Shown in pieces: positions 1-13,054 of a stretch of 64,000 bases of DNA. The notes under the pieces were generated by a model, which made no database searches, was not told the DNA's origin, and was given only the letters and a program-made list of their open reading frames with translations. Origin of the DNA: Clonostachys chloroleuca (Eukaryota > Ascomycota > Sordariomycetes > Hypocreales > Bionectriaceae); the NCBI GenBank assembly GCA_037952775.1, contig JBANAY010000003.1:30380001-30444000 (forward strand). Reading direction: 5' to 3'. The stretch's first letter is position 1. Each line of letters opens with the position of its first letter. The translations under genes were made by a program, and so were the position numbers.

Positions 1-3000
1 AAGAGAGCCCCTAGCCAGCTTTCCAGACCTATTAGTCCCCTAAACCTGCTGGAATTACAGTAGCTCCTATTACTACTAGCTTTAGCAGTCAGGGGTATAG
101 ACTGCTAAACACCCTTCTGTATAATATAGGCTCTATAGTTTACTTAGTAAATAATAAAGCCTATTATAGGGATTATAAAGCCCTAAAATACTCTAAAGCA
201 GGCTTTATTCTTATAGCTGCTAGTAAAGTCTACCCTAGAGGTATTAGAACTACTATATTTTAAGTTCTAATCTCTCTAAACCCCTTAACCTATAGGGACT
301 TAGAGCTAAAAGAAGCTCTTTTCCTACCTACCCTGGAGACTAATATAGTCAGTAGGATAAGATACTATAGTTCAGGGGGTACCTTTCTGAGGTAATAGCT
401 ATTTATAGGTGATAGAACCTGCTGTAGCCTGCTGAACTTTAAAAAATACAGCTTTTATCTACAGCTAAAGGGGGAAAAGACCCCTAAGCTAATAATACTA
501 AAGGAGCCCTCTGCCTATACTAGCTATAGCTACCCTATAGAGGTTTAAATCCCCTCTAAGGCCTCTAAATAGGCCCCTGAGGCCCTAGACTTTACAGGGC
601 CTAGTAAGCTTACTGAGCTTACTGAACAGCCTGCTGAGGAGCTTATTAAGCCTGCTGAACAGTATACTATAACCCCTACTAAGGTCCTTGCTTATAAGCC
701 TTCAGAAGGGGATTATCCTGACTTTAGTACTGAAGAGGCTCTAAAGTAGGGAACTACTAGTACTATTAAGCCCCTACTATAGGCACCTAAGACCTATAAA
801 GACCTGCTATAATTAGTAGGTATTTAGTATATATAGCTAGGGTACTTAGGGCTTTAGTTACTGAAAAAGACTACTAAAATTATAGAAGGTCTCTCTGATT
901 TTAGCCCTATAAGGGAGGAAGATTTCCTCTGTTTAGCCTGTATTAGTACTAAAAGCTACAGGCTTCCAGTATATATAGCTATCCCTAACCTACCTAGAGC
1001 TCTAGACTCTATAGAAGGGGATACCTTCTATCTTAAGCTTATACTATATAATAGAAGGCCTGTAGGACTTATATTAGTAGATAGAAAAACCCGCTATAGG
1101 TAGGTTATTCTCCTCCCTAATAAGGAAGGAACTACTATAATAACTACTATTTAAGGCTTCTACTAGAGCCTATATAACTGCTATAAGTACTATCCTGCTA
1201 AATTTCACTTTAATAGCAGAGAAATTATAAGGGATTTAGTAGATTAGCTAGCTGCTAAAGGTACTACCTTTAGTATCTTAAGCCCCTATATTTACTAGTA
1301 AAATAAGCTTACTGAGTACTCTATTAGAGTACTAATAGATAGGCTTAGGGCTGTTTTATAGTAGTCTAAGCTCCTGCTATACCTCTGGTATTATATCCTT
1401 CCAGGGGTCCTTTAGTTAGTTAATTATACTGCTGTTAGCAACTGTGATTTACCCCTGTAACAGCTATTTCTTTAAGAGCTAGAGCCTGGAACCCCCTTTA
1501 GGCCTAATTTTCAGGCCTATAAAGCTATTAGAGCCTACTGTAAAGTCTTTATTTATTCTGAACAGCGGGCTAAGGCTACTAAATTAGCTCCTAGAACTAT
1601 CTCAGGGTGAATTTTAGTACTCTTAGGCTCTAAGATATATTAGATCTATATCCTATAGAAAAGGCTAGTTACTAAGACCTCTTATCTAAGGATTTTAGAG
1701 GATATAGGCCCTATAAAACAGGGTTTATAACTGTAAAACCTGCCTCTCTTAAGACCTTTAGAAAGGGAAATAGAGGAAATAGAGTATATAAAAGAGACTT
1801 AAGAGCTGCTAGAGCTGCTATAACAGCTGCCACAGGAGCCGCTATAACAGCCGCTACAGGAGCCACAGGAGCTGCTATAACAGCCGCTACAGGAGCCACA
1901 GGAGCCGCTATAATAGCCGCTATAGGAGCCACAGGAGCCGCTATAACAGCCGCTACAGGAGCCACAGGAGCCGCTATAATAGCCCCTCCAAGAGCCCGAA
2001 ATACCGCTGGCTACAGTACCTGCTTCAGAGCCTTAAGAGCCTGAAGCCCCTGAAGCTATAGGGCCTTTAGAGCTCGAAACCCTGCTAGCTACAGTATACT
2101 AACCCAGTAAGCTAAGGCCTAATATAGAGCCTATAGGTGATCTAATAGACCTATCTAACTGGGTACAGGTAACTGCTATAGTATACTAAATAAGTACTAT
2201 AATATATACTAAAGCCTGGCTCTCGCTAGAGCCTAACAGCTAGAAAGAGATACTGCAGCTGCTACTAAAAGAGAAAGAGCCCTAGCTACAGGCTATCTTT
2301 AGTAAGCTTAAGCAGCTAATATATACTGGAACCTTCGCCTTTATAGTACTAAAAGATCTACCTAAGGGCTGTAGAGCCCTAAGTTATAGGTAGATACTAA
2401 AGCTGAAACTTAACCCCTATAATAAGCTGCTGAAATATAAGACTAGGCTTATTATTAGAGGGTTCTTACAGGTAGAAGGCCTAGATTATAGTAAGACTTT
2501 TGCTTCTATAGCTATCCCTCTAATCTGGCAGCTGCTATTAGCTCTAGCAGCTATCTATAGCTATAATATTAAACAGATTGACTTTATAGCAGCCTTTTTA
2601 AATAGTAAACTTACTAAAAGGCTCTATATAAAGCTCCCTGAAGGCCTGAAGGAACTACTGAAGAAAAGCCCAGAATTACTCGCTATAGCTAAATCTCAGG
2701 GCTATAACCCTTCTGAAGAGCAGGTTATCCTACTGCTAAAAGCCTTATACAGCCTGAAGTAGTCCCCTAGAGAGTAGTAAGAGGTACTAAAGGCCCTGCT
2801 AAAGTCTCTAGGCTTCAGCCCCCTAATCTCTAACCCGGCGGTCTTCTATAATACTAAAAAGGCTACTTTTATAGTAACCTATATAGATAACTATCTTATA
2901 ATAGGCCCTGAAATTAGCTATATTAATAAGCTAAAGAAGGAAATTTATAGGGTTTACCCTATAGAAGATAAGGAGCTAGTAGTCTTCTTCTTAGGGGTTT

Positions 3001-3660
3001 AAATTTACTAAGATAGGTCTAAAAAGACTCTATATCTCTCTTAACCTTAGTATATCAAACAGGTATTACAGGCCTTTAAGATTACTAAAGAAAAGCCTCT
3101 GTTAGTATCCCTACAGCCTAATCTTATAAGGCTTATAGCAGAAGCTATAGAAGCTATAGGTCTCTATAACCCTCTGGAATACAGGCTATTCCAGCAGATT
3201 ATAGGGACTTTAATATACCTAATACTTTAAACTAGGCCTGATATAGCCTTTTCAGTACAGTAGCTAGCCCAGGCTATATATAAGCCCTATAAAATTCACC
3301 TTAAAGCTGCTAAAAAGCTTCTATAATACCTGAAAGGTACTAAAAGCCTAGCTATAGCCTATTTACTAAATAAGCCCCTAGAAGGCTATTATAATAGTGA
3401 TTTTACAGGGGATAAATCTACTAGTAAATCTACCTATAGGTATCTCTTTAAGCTAGCTAGAGGCCCTATCAGCTGGAAAGCTAAGAAGGTAACTACTATA
3501 GCTCTCTCTACTGTATAGGCTGAAGCAGATAGCCTTACAAAGGCTCTTAGAGAGCTACAGTAGCTAATAGGGCTCTATAAAGAGCTAAACCAGCCTCTAA
3601 AAACCCCTATAACTATCTACTATAATAACCAGGGCTATATAGCTCCTAGTAATCCTATAT
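1..3660 (+). mobile_element. Ty1/Copia retrotransposon relic, RIP-degraded, truncated at the window edge
   Basis: Reading the + strand through many TAG/TAA stops gives a Copia polyprotein. At about 1,140-1,700 there is an integrase C-terminal part (relics of TTFxxxSPY, a NxxTExSIR-like stretch, and SHLRILE-like residues). At ~2,340-2,900 lies reverse transcriptase (RLIIRGFLQVEGLDYSKTFA, IKQIDFIAAFLN, LLLKALYSLK). The catalytic YxDD box reads YIDN. RNase H follows at ~3,230-3,660 (TRPDIAFSV, YLKGTKSL, ISWKAKKV). Integrase before RT is the Copia order. Nearly all stops fit C-to-T or G-to-A change of CAG or TGG codons, as RIP makes. The gag end lies outside the window. The element is dead. The 3' LTR was not defined. 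Confidence 0.88.
1795..1990 (+). repeat. 33-bp-period minisatellite inside the Copia polyprotein
   Basis: About five to six imperfect copies of a 33-bp unit are built from gctataacagccgctacagg followed by agccacaggagcc. In the element's frame the unit would encode an 11-residue Gln/Glu/Pro/Leu repeat between integrase and reverse transcriptase. The period is a multiple of three, so copy-number change would have kept the frame. The long reverse-strand Ala/Val/Pro frame here is only the antisense of the repeat. Confidence 0.85.
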
Positions 3661-3880
3661 TATACTGAAGTAGCTATATTAGCAGACTTTATATCTACTA
3701 TAGTACTTATATTAGTAGACTTTATATCCGCTATATAAGAACCTTAGTACTTAGTTTAGTAAACCTTATAACTACTATAGCAGCTATATTAGTAGACTTT
3801 ATATCTACTATAGTATCTATATTAATAGTTTTATATCCCTCTATATAAGAATCTTATAGTAGTTATAAGCCTGTATTATA
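3660..3880 (+). repeat. Degenerate tandem repeats at the 3' end of the Copia relic
   Basis: The phrase tattagtagactttatatc recurs at about 3,671, 3,709 and 3,788, interleaved with ctactatag and ctatataagaa. In frame this resembles a duplicated C-terminal tail of the Copia polyprotein (VDFIST-like). It then passes into featureless AT-rich DNA with a taccctata motif repeated several times at 4,000-4,180, in which I see no gene. Confidence 0.5.
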
Positions 3881-4259
3881 GAAGGTAATATATTATCTTT
3901 AGAGCTCTTATAGTCTGGAAATATTTATAAGTATAGAGCTTCCTCCCTACTAGATAGAGATTCTATAAGTTACTAATATACTCTTTTACCTACCCTATAG
4001 TCTATCTTTCTTAGCTACCCTATAGCTAATAGAGCTTTATTTTCTCTTATAGAGCCTATACCTTCTACTATACTCTTTTAAATAATCCTTCTCTAGTATT
4101 TCGGAGCCTACCCTATAGGCTTTATCTACCCTAGACCTAGCTTACCCTATAGCTGGTCTACCCTATACTAGAGACCTTAACCTTTTAAAAATAGTAACTC
4201 AGCTTCTATTATTAATATTATAACTATATCTTACTTATTAGCCTGCTAGCTAATTAGGC

Positions 4260-5791
4260 TGCTAAATAGCTTTATTATATAGACTTATAAACTCTTATAA
4301 TTAAGTATATTATTAGTAAATAAGGTATTACTATAGACTTTATACTTATTTCCTTCTCTAAATTATAGAGTAAGGTAATAAGTAGTATTTAGATAATTTA
4401 AGACTTAATTTACTACTTTATAATATTATTAGCTAGGGTTAGTTATAAATCTAGCTAGCCGGGAGACTATAAAAGCTATATCTAGTCTTAAAATTACTAT
4501 AGTATATAGAATTAATCTAACTACTTATTTATATTAGTTAGCTACCTTTTATATTATTATTCTATTATTTAGAAGGAGCTCGGTTTTATCTATAGGAGTT
4601 ATATTCTTACTATCTAAGGTATATAACCTATATATCTTTTCCAGATATATAGTCTGTATTATCTATAGGTATAATATATTATACTCTTAGATAATTTTTA
4701 TCCTAAGGAACTATTAAAGCTTATTTCTACTAGTTAGATTATATTTTATCTTTAGAGCTTTAACTATAGCTTTTATAGTAGCTTTATTACTCTTCTTATA
4801 TATAATAATAATATTATCTATATAGAAGAATAATAAAATTCTTAACTTAGTATAGTAATATAGTTTATAGGGAATTAGTATAAAGTCTAAGCTTTATAGT
4901 ATTAAACTAAGCTCTATTTACTATAAAAGAGGTATAATTTATAGGCTATAGAGTACCTTCTTAAGTAATAAAATACTTAACTCCTTATTATACTTCCTAT
5001 AACTAGATAGTATTTATATAAATATATTATCTAGTAGATTAGTATTTATAAATATATTTACTATATTATATTATAGTATTTTAAGATTAAATTTTATAGC
5101 TATTACTAGGAGTATTCTAAATAATTTATCTACTAATATTATAGTATAGGTTTCTTTAGTAATAGCTTTCTACTACTAGTTTCCTTAAGTAATAAGCCTA
5201 GCTTTAAACTTTTAAAGATAACTATACTTATTAAACTTATAAGTATATCTCTATATATAGTCTAAGATTTATAAGTCTTAGATCCTTAAATTAAACCTTA
5301 AAATCTTAATCTAAGTTTTTATTCGCTTATAGCTCTCTAAATAATTAATTTTAACTTATTTAAATTCTCTCTTAAACTTATAGCCTTTAAGGTCTCTAGA
5401 TATATTAGAGGCAGTTAGTAGCTAGCTCTAATAATATACCTAACCTTAAAGTTTAGGTTTAAGAGGTATTTATTTAGTTTAAGCCTTAATCTTTAGTTTT
5501 AGTTATCTATATATATATCTAATATATATAGCTTTAGTTTAAACTCTATTTTAGCTTTTTACTAAGAGGATAATTAATAAACTAGTATAAAAGGCTTAGT
5601 TAAGAGTAATTAATAGTTTACTAAAGGGTTTAAGAGTTTATAGTAAACTTCCTAACTTAATTAAATATATTAGAAGGCTTATTACTAGGCTCTTAGGTAG
5701 TATTAGGAGAGATATAAAGTAATATATTAGATATTTATTATCTTCTATATACCCTTCTTCTTCCTATACTTTAGTACTAGCCTCTAGATTA
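4260..5791 (-). mobile_element. Copia relic on - strand, 3' part (reverse transcriptase), RIP-degraded
   Basis: The reverse strand at ~5,170-4,950 reads as a Copia reverse transcriptase with stops and C/R losses: an ETYTIIL block, a VIAIKFNLKILQYNIVNIF block and SSYRKYNKELSIL, matching the fungal Copia pattern of ALMAIAA-FDLE-LQ-DAVNAF and PPGYRK. The relic stops at the GATTA duplication that flanks the Gypsy element at 5,792. Its upstream (integrase and gag) half continues beyond that insertion at 13,060. It has no coding capacity. The 3' boundary is approximate. Confidence 0.7.
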
Positions 5792-6166
5792 TATAATAGT
5801 TGGATAACTTATACTAGACGGGGTCTAGGGTAGGTCAGGGTTGAACTAATTAGAGTATTATTCTAAGTAGTATAATCAGGTTATCTTAGGCTATATAATA
5901 TAAGTTACTATTAATATATAAGTATTATAGAGCTAGTAATAATAGATATATAGATAATATTATTAATAACTATCTAAAAGAGTATTATATCTAGTAAAAT
6001 AAATATATATATATACTAGAGGCTTATAATAGCTTACTAGTAATCTAGAGTAAGTTTAACTAAGGATTATTTAGGCTTACTAATAATCCGGAATAATCTA
6101 TCTCTTACTAGTAGAAAAGGTAGGGTATACTATATAATATAGTAGGTATATACTTTATTTATAATA
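5792..6166 (-). repeat. Gypsy-1 3' LTR (375 bp)
   Basis: On + it starts tataatagttggataactt and ends tttataata. On the element's strand this is TG..CA with both ends damaged to TA by RIP. It matches 12,680-13,054 over its whole length apart from transitions, and is preceded by the target copy GATTA. Confidence 0.93.
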
Positions 6167-9100
6167 TATTACTCCCTCTCTATTAGTTTTATTCTTAAGA
6201 TCAGTTTTTATAGCTAATATTTAGTATATAATTTCTTTATCTTTAATTATTCTATATATTACTAACTATATTATAGTCTTTATCTAAGAAATTATAATAG
6301 TATAAGTATCTTATATTCCTAATTAAAGAGATAGGTATTAAAACTATACCTTACTTAAATTATTTTAAGTATAAGAAGGTATATTATATAATTAAAGCTT
6401 CTTCTTACTATAGTAAGTATATAAAGCTAGGTTAATCTTATAATAGTATTAAGATAGTATTTTAGTATATATAATTTTACTTCTTATATTTCTAATTTCT
6501 ACTAATTTATATATAGTAAAATATTTAGTTATTAAAGAGTAGTATTTAGAGAATAAATTAGCTTTATCTAAGCTAGCTCTCCAGGAGGCTTTAGCGAAGG
6601 TTTCTTATCTTTATTACTAATATCAGGTAGCTCGGGAGAAATCCTAGTACTTATTTTATTATAGAGTATATAATTTAGATAAATAGAATAGTATTTATAC
6701 TTAGGAAGAGATAATCTTAAAGGAATAATAGGCTATTAGTATAATATAGTCGCTTAGTACTATAGGGATTATTAATTAGACTTTAATTCTCCCTGATTTT
6801 TCTAATCCTTCCTTCTTCTCTAATATTACTCTTAGTCTAGAGTATTTTTTAATACTTTTTTAAGTAATAAGATATAAAAAACTAGGTGAATATATATTAT
6901 ATTTAGTAGTAATAGTTTATAGTTAGTATCTAATTTTTTATTCTTAATTTTAAATAGTCTAAGTTTTTTATAATTTAATTTATTACTTAGTTATATTATT
7001 ATAATATTTTTATAAAGTAGGTAGACTTTATCTCCCTTCTTTAAGATTAGTTCTTTTAATCTTATTCTATTATAGTATTTTTTTATTCTTTCTTAGATAA
7101 ATTCTAATTCTATTTTTATTTCTATATATAATAAGTATAATATTTCTTTTATAAGTATAGCAGCAGGTATATTTAGTCTATTAAGTATTTATTAGTTTTA
7201 GAATTCTAGTTTATAGCTATAGTTTATATATATAGATATAAGCTAGATAGATTCTTATACTAAGCTATTATATATAATCTGAGCTATAGGTAATAGTTAT
7301 ATCTAATTATCTTATTTATAATTAATATATACTTATAAGTATTATTCTAATATTTAGTTTAAATATTCTATTTATCTATTACTCTAGGGGTAGTAAGCTA
7401 TTAAAAGCTTATACTTAGTACTTATTTATATTATAAGTAATTACTAAAATTTAGAGGTAAAAGTTATTCCTCTATCTGAGATTACCTCTTTAGGTAGTTT
7501 ATAGTAACTAACTATATATTATAGGAATTAATATATAAGGTCTTCTATAGAGCTTACTTTCTTATATAGAATAAAATACCTATACTTTATAAGTCTATTA
7601 ATAATAACTAGGATATTATTATACTATACTCCTATTATAGGTTCTATTAATAATAATAGCTTAATAATATAGTTAAAGGATATTAATTACTATAATTATT
7701 CTAATACTAAGACTAGTTTAAGTTCTCTATATAGTTTATATCTTATAGATTTAATTTATATATAAGTATTATATTCTGAAACTATAGTTTATATATCTTT
7801 TTATAGATTAGAGTAATTATAATATTATTTTATTCTATTAAATATTTTCTTAACTTCTTAATATTCTAAGAGTAAGTATTTATAGATTTCTTTAATAAGT
7901 ACTATTCTTATATCTTACTATAGTATTTTTATATCTAGTATAGCTTCTATCTAGACTTTAGTATATACTATTTCTCTTAGTATAGTATCTAAAGTTTATT
8001 ATATTAAATATTCTTTATTATTTATTAAAAATAGTTATTTATTAGTTTTTAGGATTATTTATTTATACTTAGGTTTCTAGCTAAGAGTATTAGCTTATCT
8101 ATTTTCTAATTCTTTTTAATATATAATTTTATAGTTAAACTTAGATAAGTATTCAGTATAGTATATTTATTATCTATTAAGTTACTGAGTTATAGTAAAA
8201 TACTAGATATTCTTATAATCTATATATATCTTAACTTTATATTATATTCCTAGGCAGTAGTATTCAAATTCTTTAAATATATATATAATAGCTATAAATT
8301 CTTTATTATAGATAGGGTAGTTAAGTTCTATACTATATAGTTTCTTTAAGTAGAATACTACAGGGTATAATCTCTCTTTATTATCCCTTTAGCTAATTTA
8401 TATACTAATTATAAAGTCTAAAGTATTAGTTTTAAGCTCTATTTCTTTATTTAGATTAAATATCTATAGTATAGGTTTATAGATTATATAATTCTTAATA
8501 TTATTAAATATATTCTGATATTTTAAGTTCTATTAAAATTCTTTTTCTTTCTTTATTAGATTATATAATAGTATAATAATCTTCCTATAGTCCTTAATAA
8601 ATTATTAATAATAATTAGTAAATCTAAAGAAGGCTTATACTTCTTTAATATTTATTAGTTCCTCCTATTTAGAAACTATAGTAATTTTACTTTTTTCTAT
8701 TTATATTTTATTAGGTTAAATAGTATATTCTAAGAAGTTAACTTCCTTAATATAAAACTAACTTTTCTTAGATTCTACTAAGAGATTTATATCCTCTAGT
8801 TTCTTTAGGATCTTATATATATATTCCTTATATATATCTAGATTATCTAAGAATATTAAAATATTATTAAGATATATAACTATAAAGATATTAAGATACT
8901 TTCAGAGTACTGAATTAATTATTTATTAAAATATTATAGATATATTTATTAGTTTAAAGGGTATAATAAAATACTTATATAAGCTAAACTTTATTCTAAA
9001 TACTATTTTCTATTTATTTTCTTCTTTTATTTATATTAAGTTATAAGCTCCCTTCAGATCTAGTATAGTAAACTACTATTTATTCTATAATTAATCTCTG

Positions 9101-12100
9101 AGTTCTATAATTAGTAGTAAGAGTATTCTGTTTTTATATATAATCTTATTTAGCTAGTAATAGTTAATAACTAAATAGAGTTTATTATTCTTTTTAGATA
9201 TAAATATTATAGGGTATTCTATAGATAAAGTTAATAACTATATATAGCCTTTTACTAATATATTATTAATATATTTATAGAGTATTTATAACTAAGGTTC
9301 TATAAGGTTATAGAGTTTATAGAAGGCTAGTTCTTCTCTATTAATAATAGAAATTTTATAATCCTATTAGCTATACTATAGTAATTCAGTTTCTAGAGTT
9401 TCTTTAAATAGTTTATTATATTTCTAATATTCCTTTAGGATATAGTTTAATCTTCCTTTTTTAAGATATTCCTCTTTATCTTTTTATAGTTATTTTTTTC
9501 TTACTTATTTATACTATAGATTAAACTTAATATTATAGTTATATTTTTATTAATTTATTATATATATCTAATTAATAAAATCTATTTCTAGAGGTTATTC
9601 TAATTTTTATATCTAGCTTAAGATTTATTTTATTTATTATAATTCTTAGTAGAATAGATTCTTTAGTATACTAGATTATAATATTATTAAGATTATAATT
9701 ACTATATCTACTTATTATTATAAATTATTATTTTAATTTTTTATAGTAGTACTTTTAGTTATTAAGGAATTATTATATTTTTCTAATATTTAATAAAATT
9801 TTAATTTTTATTAATCCTAATATAGATTTATAAGAGTATCCTTCTACTCTATATAGCTAGTAAACTAATCTATTAGTAGGTTTATATCTTATAACTATAA
9901 TAATCCTAATATAATATTATAGGAATTTAATAGTACTAAGTTATATATAATATTAAATTCTTTTCTTTAGATTTTAATTATAAGGTAATTAGTTTTAGAG
10001 TTAATAATTCTATTATTATACTTAAATAATATTCTATCTAGAGTTATAATATTATAGAACTTTTTTTTTATTCTTTATAGTAAGCAGAGTTAGTTAATTA
10101 CTACTAGTAAGATATAATTATATAATACTCTATAGTCTATCTATACTATAAGCTAATATTCCTTAATCTTAATATTTATAATAATATTAATTAAATTTCC
10201 TCCCTCTATAGCTCCTAAGGTTTTCTAATTTAATATTATTTTACTATACTATAGCTCTATTATAGATAGTTTATATTATTTCTTACCTAGTTAACTTATT
10301 ATTTAAGCTATTCTTATTCTTCTTTATTCTTAAATACCTATTTTAGAATATCTATAAGGGTTCTTAGTTTATCTATAAAACTAGGAATAAATTATTTATA
10401 TTTCTTTTTTTAATTATTTAGTTTACTAATTATTATAAGTATCCTATTATTAGAGTAAGCTTTATCCTATTCTTTTTTATTAGTAGAGGTAATTTCCTAT
10501 TCCTCTATATTACTACTTTCTCTACTATCTATTAGAGATAGTATATCTTATTTATAGTATTATCTTATTTCTTCTTCCTATAATTAGTATTATTATAGAT
10601 ATATTTTAGTAAGGTTTATATTATTATTACTATATTTAGCTAGTTCTAGTACTATTATTTTAGCTTCTAAATAGTTCTATACTTCTAGTTATAGTATTAT
10701 TTAATTTAACTATTATATTTAGCTATTACTTAATCTTTAAGGTTCTTATTCTTATACTATAGTTTAATTTTAGTTTTCTTATAAACCTTATATCTTAGCT
10801 CAGGGTATAATTTAACTAGTAGTTTACTATAGGTATATTCTTTAGAATATTTTTCTAGATCTTTTTTAAAGATAGTATATTATTTTATACTATATTATTA
10901 ATATATAAATTATTATATTTATTCTATAGTATATTTATTAGGTATTCTTCTATTAGGGTATAGAAAGAAATTATTTTTAGCTTTCTTTATTTAATATATT
11001 TAGTATTAATTATTATAGTAGATTATCTATAATTCCAGAGGATAGTTATATATCTATATTATTTCTATATAGATTAGTATTTTATATATACTATTACTAA
11101 GCTATATAGTACTAATAGTATTATTTCTAAAAATAACTAGTTCTTCTAATATATCTAGATATTATTCCTATATCTTCTTTTAATAATATATATAGAGTTT
11201 ATTATATTTAGTTTTAATTTCTATCCTTATCTACTAATATTATTCTTTTTTAGTAGAATTTTATAGAATAATTCTATTAGTATAGTAGAATATATATTTA
11301 TATTTAGTAAGTAGTTTAAATTCTAGAACTAGTTCCCTTTATTTAAGCTTTTTCTTAAGCTCTTAGAAGATCTATTAGATTTCTTTTTATTATTTCCTAG
11401 TTATACTAAGTTTTATATATTCCTTAGGTTCTAGTACTTCTTAAAAAATAAATATATCTTTTAGAGGGTACTTAGGAATTATAATAGTTATAGGAGTTTC
11501 CTTTTAGTTAATTTTATATATTATTCCTAAAACTTTAGTATTAGTTTTTCTAATTACTTCTAATTATTTCTTATTATTCTTAGCAGGTTTTTAATCTTTC
11601 TTCTTATCTTTCTTAGGTTCTAAATATTAGGGTAAAATATATCTAATCTTATTATAGTTATAGTATTTATATTTCTCTATAGCTTCTAGTTCTATAGGTT
11701 CTATATATATCCCAGAGGCTATAGTATACTATTATTTTAGTTTTCTAGTATTAGTAAAATAGATTATTTTTCTATTATAGGTTTACTAGTAATATTACTA
11801 GTTATTAATTCTTATAGCTATAGTTATATATTTATAAATACTTTTTAGCCTGTTTTCCTTATATAATTCTTCTTAAACTTCCTTCTTAAGTTAATTAAAA
11901 TAGTAAGATATAGTATATTCCTTATTCTATTTAGTTTTAGCTAATAGCTGGAGGTAGTAAGTACTAAAGGTTAAATATAATCCCTTCTAAGTAAGTATAT
12001 TAATCTTATATTCTACCTTATACTTCTTATCTTAAATACTAAAAGTCTATTTAAAAACTTCTATAAAGTAATTAAAACTTATTATAATATTAATAGTCTA

Positions 12101-12679
12101 TTAGCTTCTCTATCTATTAAAGTATTCCCTTATAATAGGTTTAAATTAGTTAAGTATAACTCCCTTAAGTTATAAATAGATATATATAATCTTCCTTTTA
12201 CTAGTATTAAATATAATAGGAAAATAGTTAAAGTATACTTAGAGTTAAGTTATAAATCCCTAGAGTTTATTTTAGATTCTATTAAATATCTTAGATAGTA
12301 GTAGCTTAAGTAGTTATTCTAGCTCTCTTTCTTAAATAATAGTTATAGTTTAAGTCTGGAGATTAGTATATATAGTAGCTTATTACCCTATAATAGCTAT
12401 TATATTAGCTAGCTTCTAGTAGGTATTTATAAGGTATATATAGAGTTAGTTAATTTAGTCTTATAAAAGCTATATTTCCTTAGTATAGTTATTATTATCC
12501 TTACTACTATTATTACTATCCTTATCTATAGTATTATCCTTAATAGTTAGAGTAGGTAGATTATTATTAGTAGTAGAGGTATACTATTACTAGGCTTAGG
12601 GTACTATAATAGCTATAATATCTTTTATTATTATATAGTAATTAAGATAAGATAATTAGCTAAATAAGAGTTATTAATA

Positions 12680-13054
12680 TATAATAGTTAGATAACTTAT
12701 ACTGAACAGGATCTAAAATAGGTTAGGATTAAACTAATTAGAGTATTATTCTAAGTAGTATAATTAGATTATCTTAGGCTATATAATATAAGTTACTATT
12801 AATATATAAGTATTATAGAGCTAGTAATAATAGATATATAGATAATATTATTAATAACTATCTGAAAGAGTATTCTATCTAGTAAAATAAATATATATAT
12901 ATACTAGGGGCTTATAATAGCTTACTAGTAATCCAGAGTAAGTTTAACTAAGGATTATTCAGGCTTACTAATAATCTAGAGTAATCTATCTCTTACTAGT
13001 AGAAAAGGTAGGGTATACTATATAATATAGTAGGTATATGCCTTGTTTATAACA
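12680..13054 (-). repeat. Gypsy-1 5' LTR (375 bp)
   Basis: It is the same length as the left copy and ends in undamaged ttgtttataaca. It is followed directly by GATTA. Differences between the two LTRs are C/T and G/A transitions, so LTR divergence cannot be used as a clock here. Confidence 0.93.

Larger units (their letters stand above)
5792..13054 (-). mobile_element. Complete Gypsy LTR retrotransposon (Gypsy-1), RIP-degraded
   Basis: Two direct repeats of exactly 375 bp bound 7,263 bp, and the 5-bp duplication GATTA flanks both sides (5,787-5,791 and 13,055-13,059). Pol is on the reverse strand. At ~8,900-8,580 the translation follows the Gypsy RT pattern (YLDDILIFSDNL-like, then FLEYTI and a KEVQAFxxF-like stretch) with Cys and Trp codons lost. 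At ~11,690-11,640 a zinc-knuckle CCHC pattern has its Cys changed to Tyr (YYNYNK). A purine-rich tract, read on - (revcomp of ttactccctctctattag near 6,168), abuts the left LTR, as expected for the polypurine tract. The element sits inside the - strand Copia relic, so it is younger. Confidence 0.93.

Noticed and set aside
1711..1965. Reverse-strand Ala/Val/Pro repeat protein
   Set aside because: It is the antisense of the in-frame minisatellite of the + strand Copia polyprotein.
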